Shown piece by piece: positions 63,144 to 64,000 of a DNA stretch of 64,000 nt. Location: positions 124,001 through 188,000 of the forward strand of contig NZ_JACDIT010000003.1 of NCBI RefSeq assembly GCF_013839445.1, given 5' to 3'. Numbering within the stretch: the stretch's first letter is position 1; each line of letters begins with the position of its first letter. The DNA comes from Chthonobacter albigriseus. GTDB taxonomy: Bacteria; Pseudomonadota; Alphaproteobacteria; Rhizobiales; Pleomorphomonadaceae. A program made the translations under genes and the position numbers. The notes below the pieces were generated by a model. The model did no database searches. It saw only the letters and a program-made list of their open reading frames with translations, and was not told the DNA's origin.

Positions 63144-64000
63144 TCAGGCTCCCTTCGCCTTGAAGATCTTGAAGCGGCCGTAGAGCGTCTCCGACACGAG
63201 CAGCACCACGAACATCAGCCCCTGCAGCACCAGCACCGTGGCGTCCGGCAGTTCCAGCCGCCGCTGCACCAGCCCGCCCGCCGCCTCTATACCGCCGAGG
63301 AAGATCGCCACCGGCACGATCGCGATCGGATTGTGACGGGCGAGGAACGAGACCAGAATGCCGGTGAAGCCGTAGCCGGCGATCAGCGAGGCGTTCGCCT
63401 TGCCGTGGATCGCCGCCACCTCGTAGAAGCCGGCGAGCCCTGCAAAGGCGCCGGCAAGCGCCGTGGACACCAGGATCAGCTTGCCCACCGGCAGGCCCTG
63501 CGCCATCGCCGCGCGCACATTGCCGCCGGTGATCCGCGCGGCGAAGCCGAAGGTGGTGCGGTTCATCAGCACCCACATCGCCACCGCCGCGATGGTCCCG
63601 GCGACCAGCCCCCAGTGCACGGACGTGCCGGGGATCGGCCCGATCATGTTCTCCGGCCCGATCGGCATGGTCGACGGCTTGTTCGGATCGGACGGGTCGC
63701 GCAGCGCGCCCTCGACGAAGAAGTTCAGGATCGAGATCGCGATATAGGAGAGAAGCAGCGACGAGATCGTCTCGTTGATGCCGCGGTAGTGCCGGAGGTA
63801 CCCGACGAAGCCGATCCACAGCCCGCCGACCAGCATCGACACCAGCGCCATCACCGTCAGCGTGAAGAAGGTCGGCGACCACGACACCATCGGGATCGCC
63901 ACCACGGCGGCCGCGAAACCGCCGAGCACCAGCGCCCCTTCGCCGCCGATCACCACCATACCGAGCCGCGCCGGGATCGCCACGCAGAGCGCCGCCAGGA
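63144..64000 (-). CDS. ABC transporter permease (BPD_transp_2), 5' end outside window
   Basis: About 285 visible residues of the first permease subunit, with RLGMVVIGGEGALVLGGFAA, RGINETISSLLLSYIAI and AGYGFTGILVSFLARHNPIAI, all conserved in BmpD-linked permeases (YufP type). The frame remains open to position 64000, so the true start lies beyond the window; the GTG at 63983 is internal to a conserved helix. Confidence 0.88.
   Translation of the reverse strand, partial: LAALCVAIPARLGMVVIGGEGALVLGGFAAAVVAIPMVSWSPTFFTLTVMALVSMLVGGLWIGFVGYLRHYRGINETISSLLLSYIAISILNFFVEGALRDPSDPNKPSTMPIGPENMIGPIPGTSVHWGLVAGTIAAVAMWVLMNRTTFGFAARITGGNVRAAMAQGLPVGKLILVSTALAGAFAGLAGFYEVAAIHGKANASLIAGYGFTGILVSFLARHNPIAIVPVAIFLGGIEAAGGLVQRRLELPDATVLVLQGLMFVVLLVSETLYGRFKIFKAKGA

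Overview
The window looks like a chromosomal segment of a high-GC alphaproteobacterium of the order Hyphomicrobiales (Rhizobiales). The main pointers are a 2071-residue GPR/RgsE-type polar-growth coiled-coil protein, an Entner-Doudoroff gene set (pgi, zwf, pgl, edd), a two-subunit NAD-linked formate dehydrogenase with fused gamma/beta subunits as in Methylobacterium, a CtrA-type TTAA-N7-TTAA motif, and AtzG/E/H plus biuret-hydrolase genes typical of rhizobial relatives. Genus cannot be decided from the sequence alone. No rRNA, tRNA, CRISPR, transposase or phage gene was seen.

Layout, left part: truncated ferredoxin-NADP reductase, a [2Fe-2S] ferredoxin and a small Hpt protein (1-1.7 kb); the giant polar-growth protein (2.4-8.6 kb) ending in a strong bidirectional terminator; an Mce/Mla lipid-transport operon (8.8-13.1 kb) with STAS-fused permease, ATPase, MCE protein and lipoprotein; a dipeptide epimerase, an MFS transporter, a CheZ-type phosphatase, a threonine/serine dehydratase, and a GT4 glycosyltransferase coupled to an LpxH-like phosphoesterase (13.2-19.6 kb).

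Middle part: pgi-zwf-pgl and edd (19.8-27.4 kb) form the glucose-6-phosphate to KDPG route, but pgl and edd are separated by two genes: a low-GC Gly/Ser-repeat secreted protein with a PEP-CTERM-like tail, and an orphan HigA-type regulator. Next come a stand-alone molybdenum hydroxylase large subunit, a low-GC unknown gene, and a FadL-type porin. A thiamine block follows (32.8-36.6 kb: TPP riboswitch, thiO, thiS, thiG, thiE, with thiD nearby and a stand-alone Lrp/AsnC ligand-binding protein wedged in). After it lie an EamA exporter, formate dehydrogenase (fdhB-fdhA), a Tat-like dienelactone hydrolase, a CYTH-CHAD triphosphatase and a DedA protein.

Right part: a dipeptide-type ABC importer operon (46.0-52.1 kb) that carries a GNAT acetyltransferase gene between dppA and dppB, then a long, tightly overlapping minus-strand operon (64.0-52.5 kb). 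That operon encodes a BMP-family ABC importer (two permeases, one double ATPase), an AmiF-type amidase, an unknown 87-residue protein, biuret hydrolase, a second cysteine hydrolase, AtzG, AtzE, a 5-formyltetrahydrofolate cyclo-ligase-family protein, AtzH, a GntR regulator and allophanate hydrolase AtzF. Read together it is a nitrogen-scavenging island: import of a ureide/biuret-like compound, conversion by BiuH and AtzE/G/H to allophanate, and release of ammonia and CO2 by AtzF. No cyanuric acid hydrolase (AtzD) is present in the window, so the true entry substrate is open. This is the most promising under-described system here.
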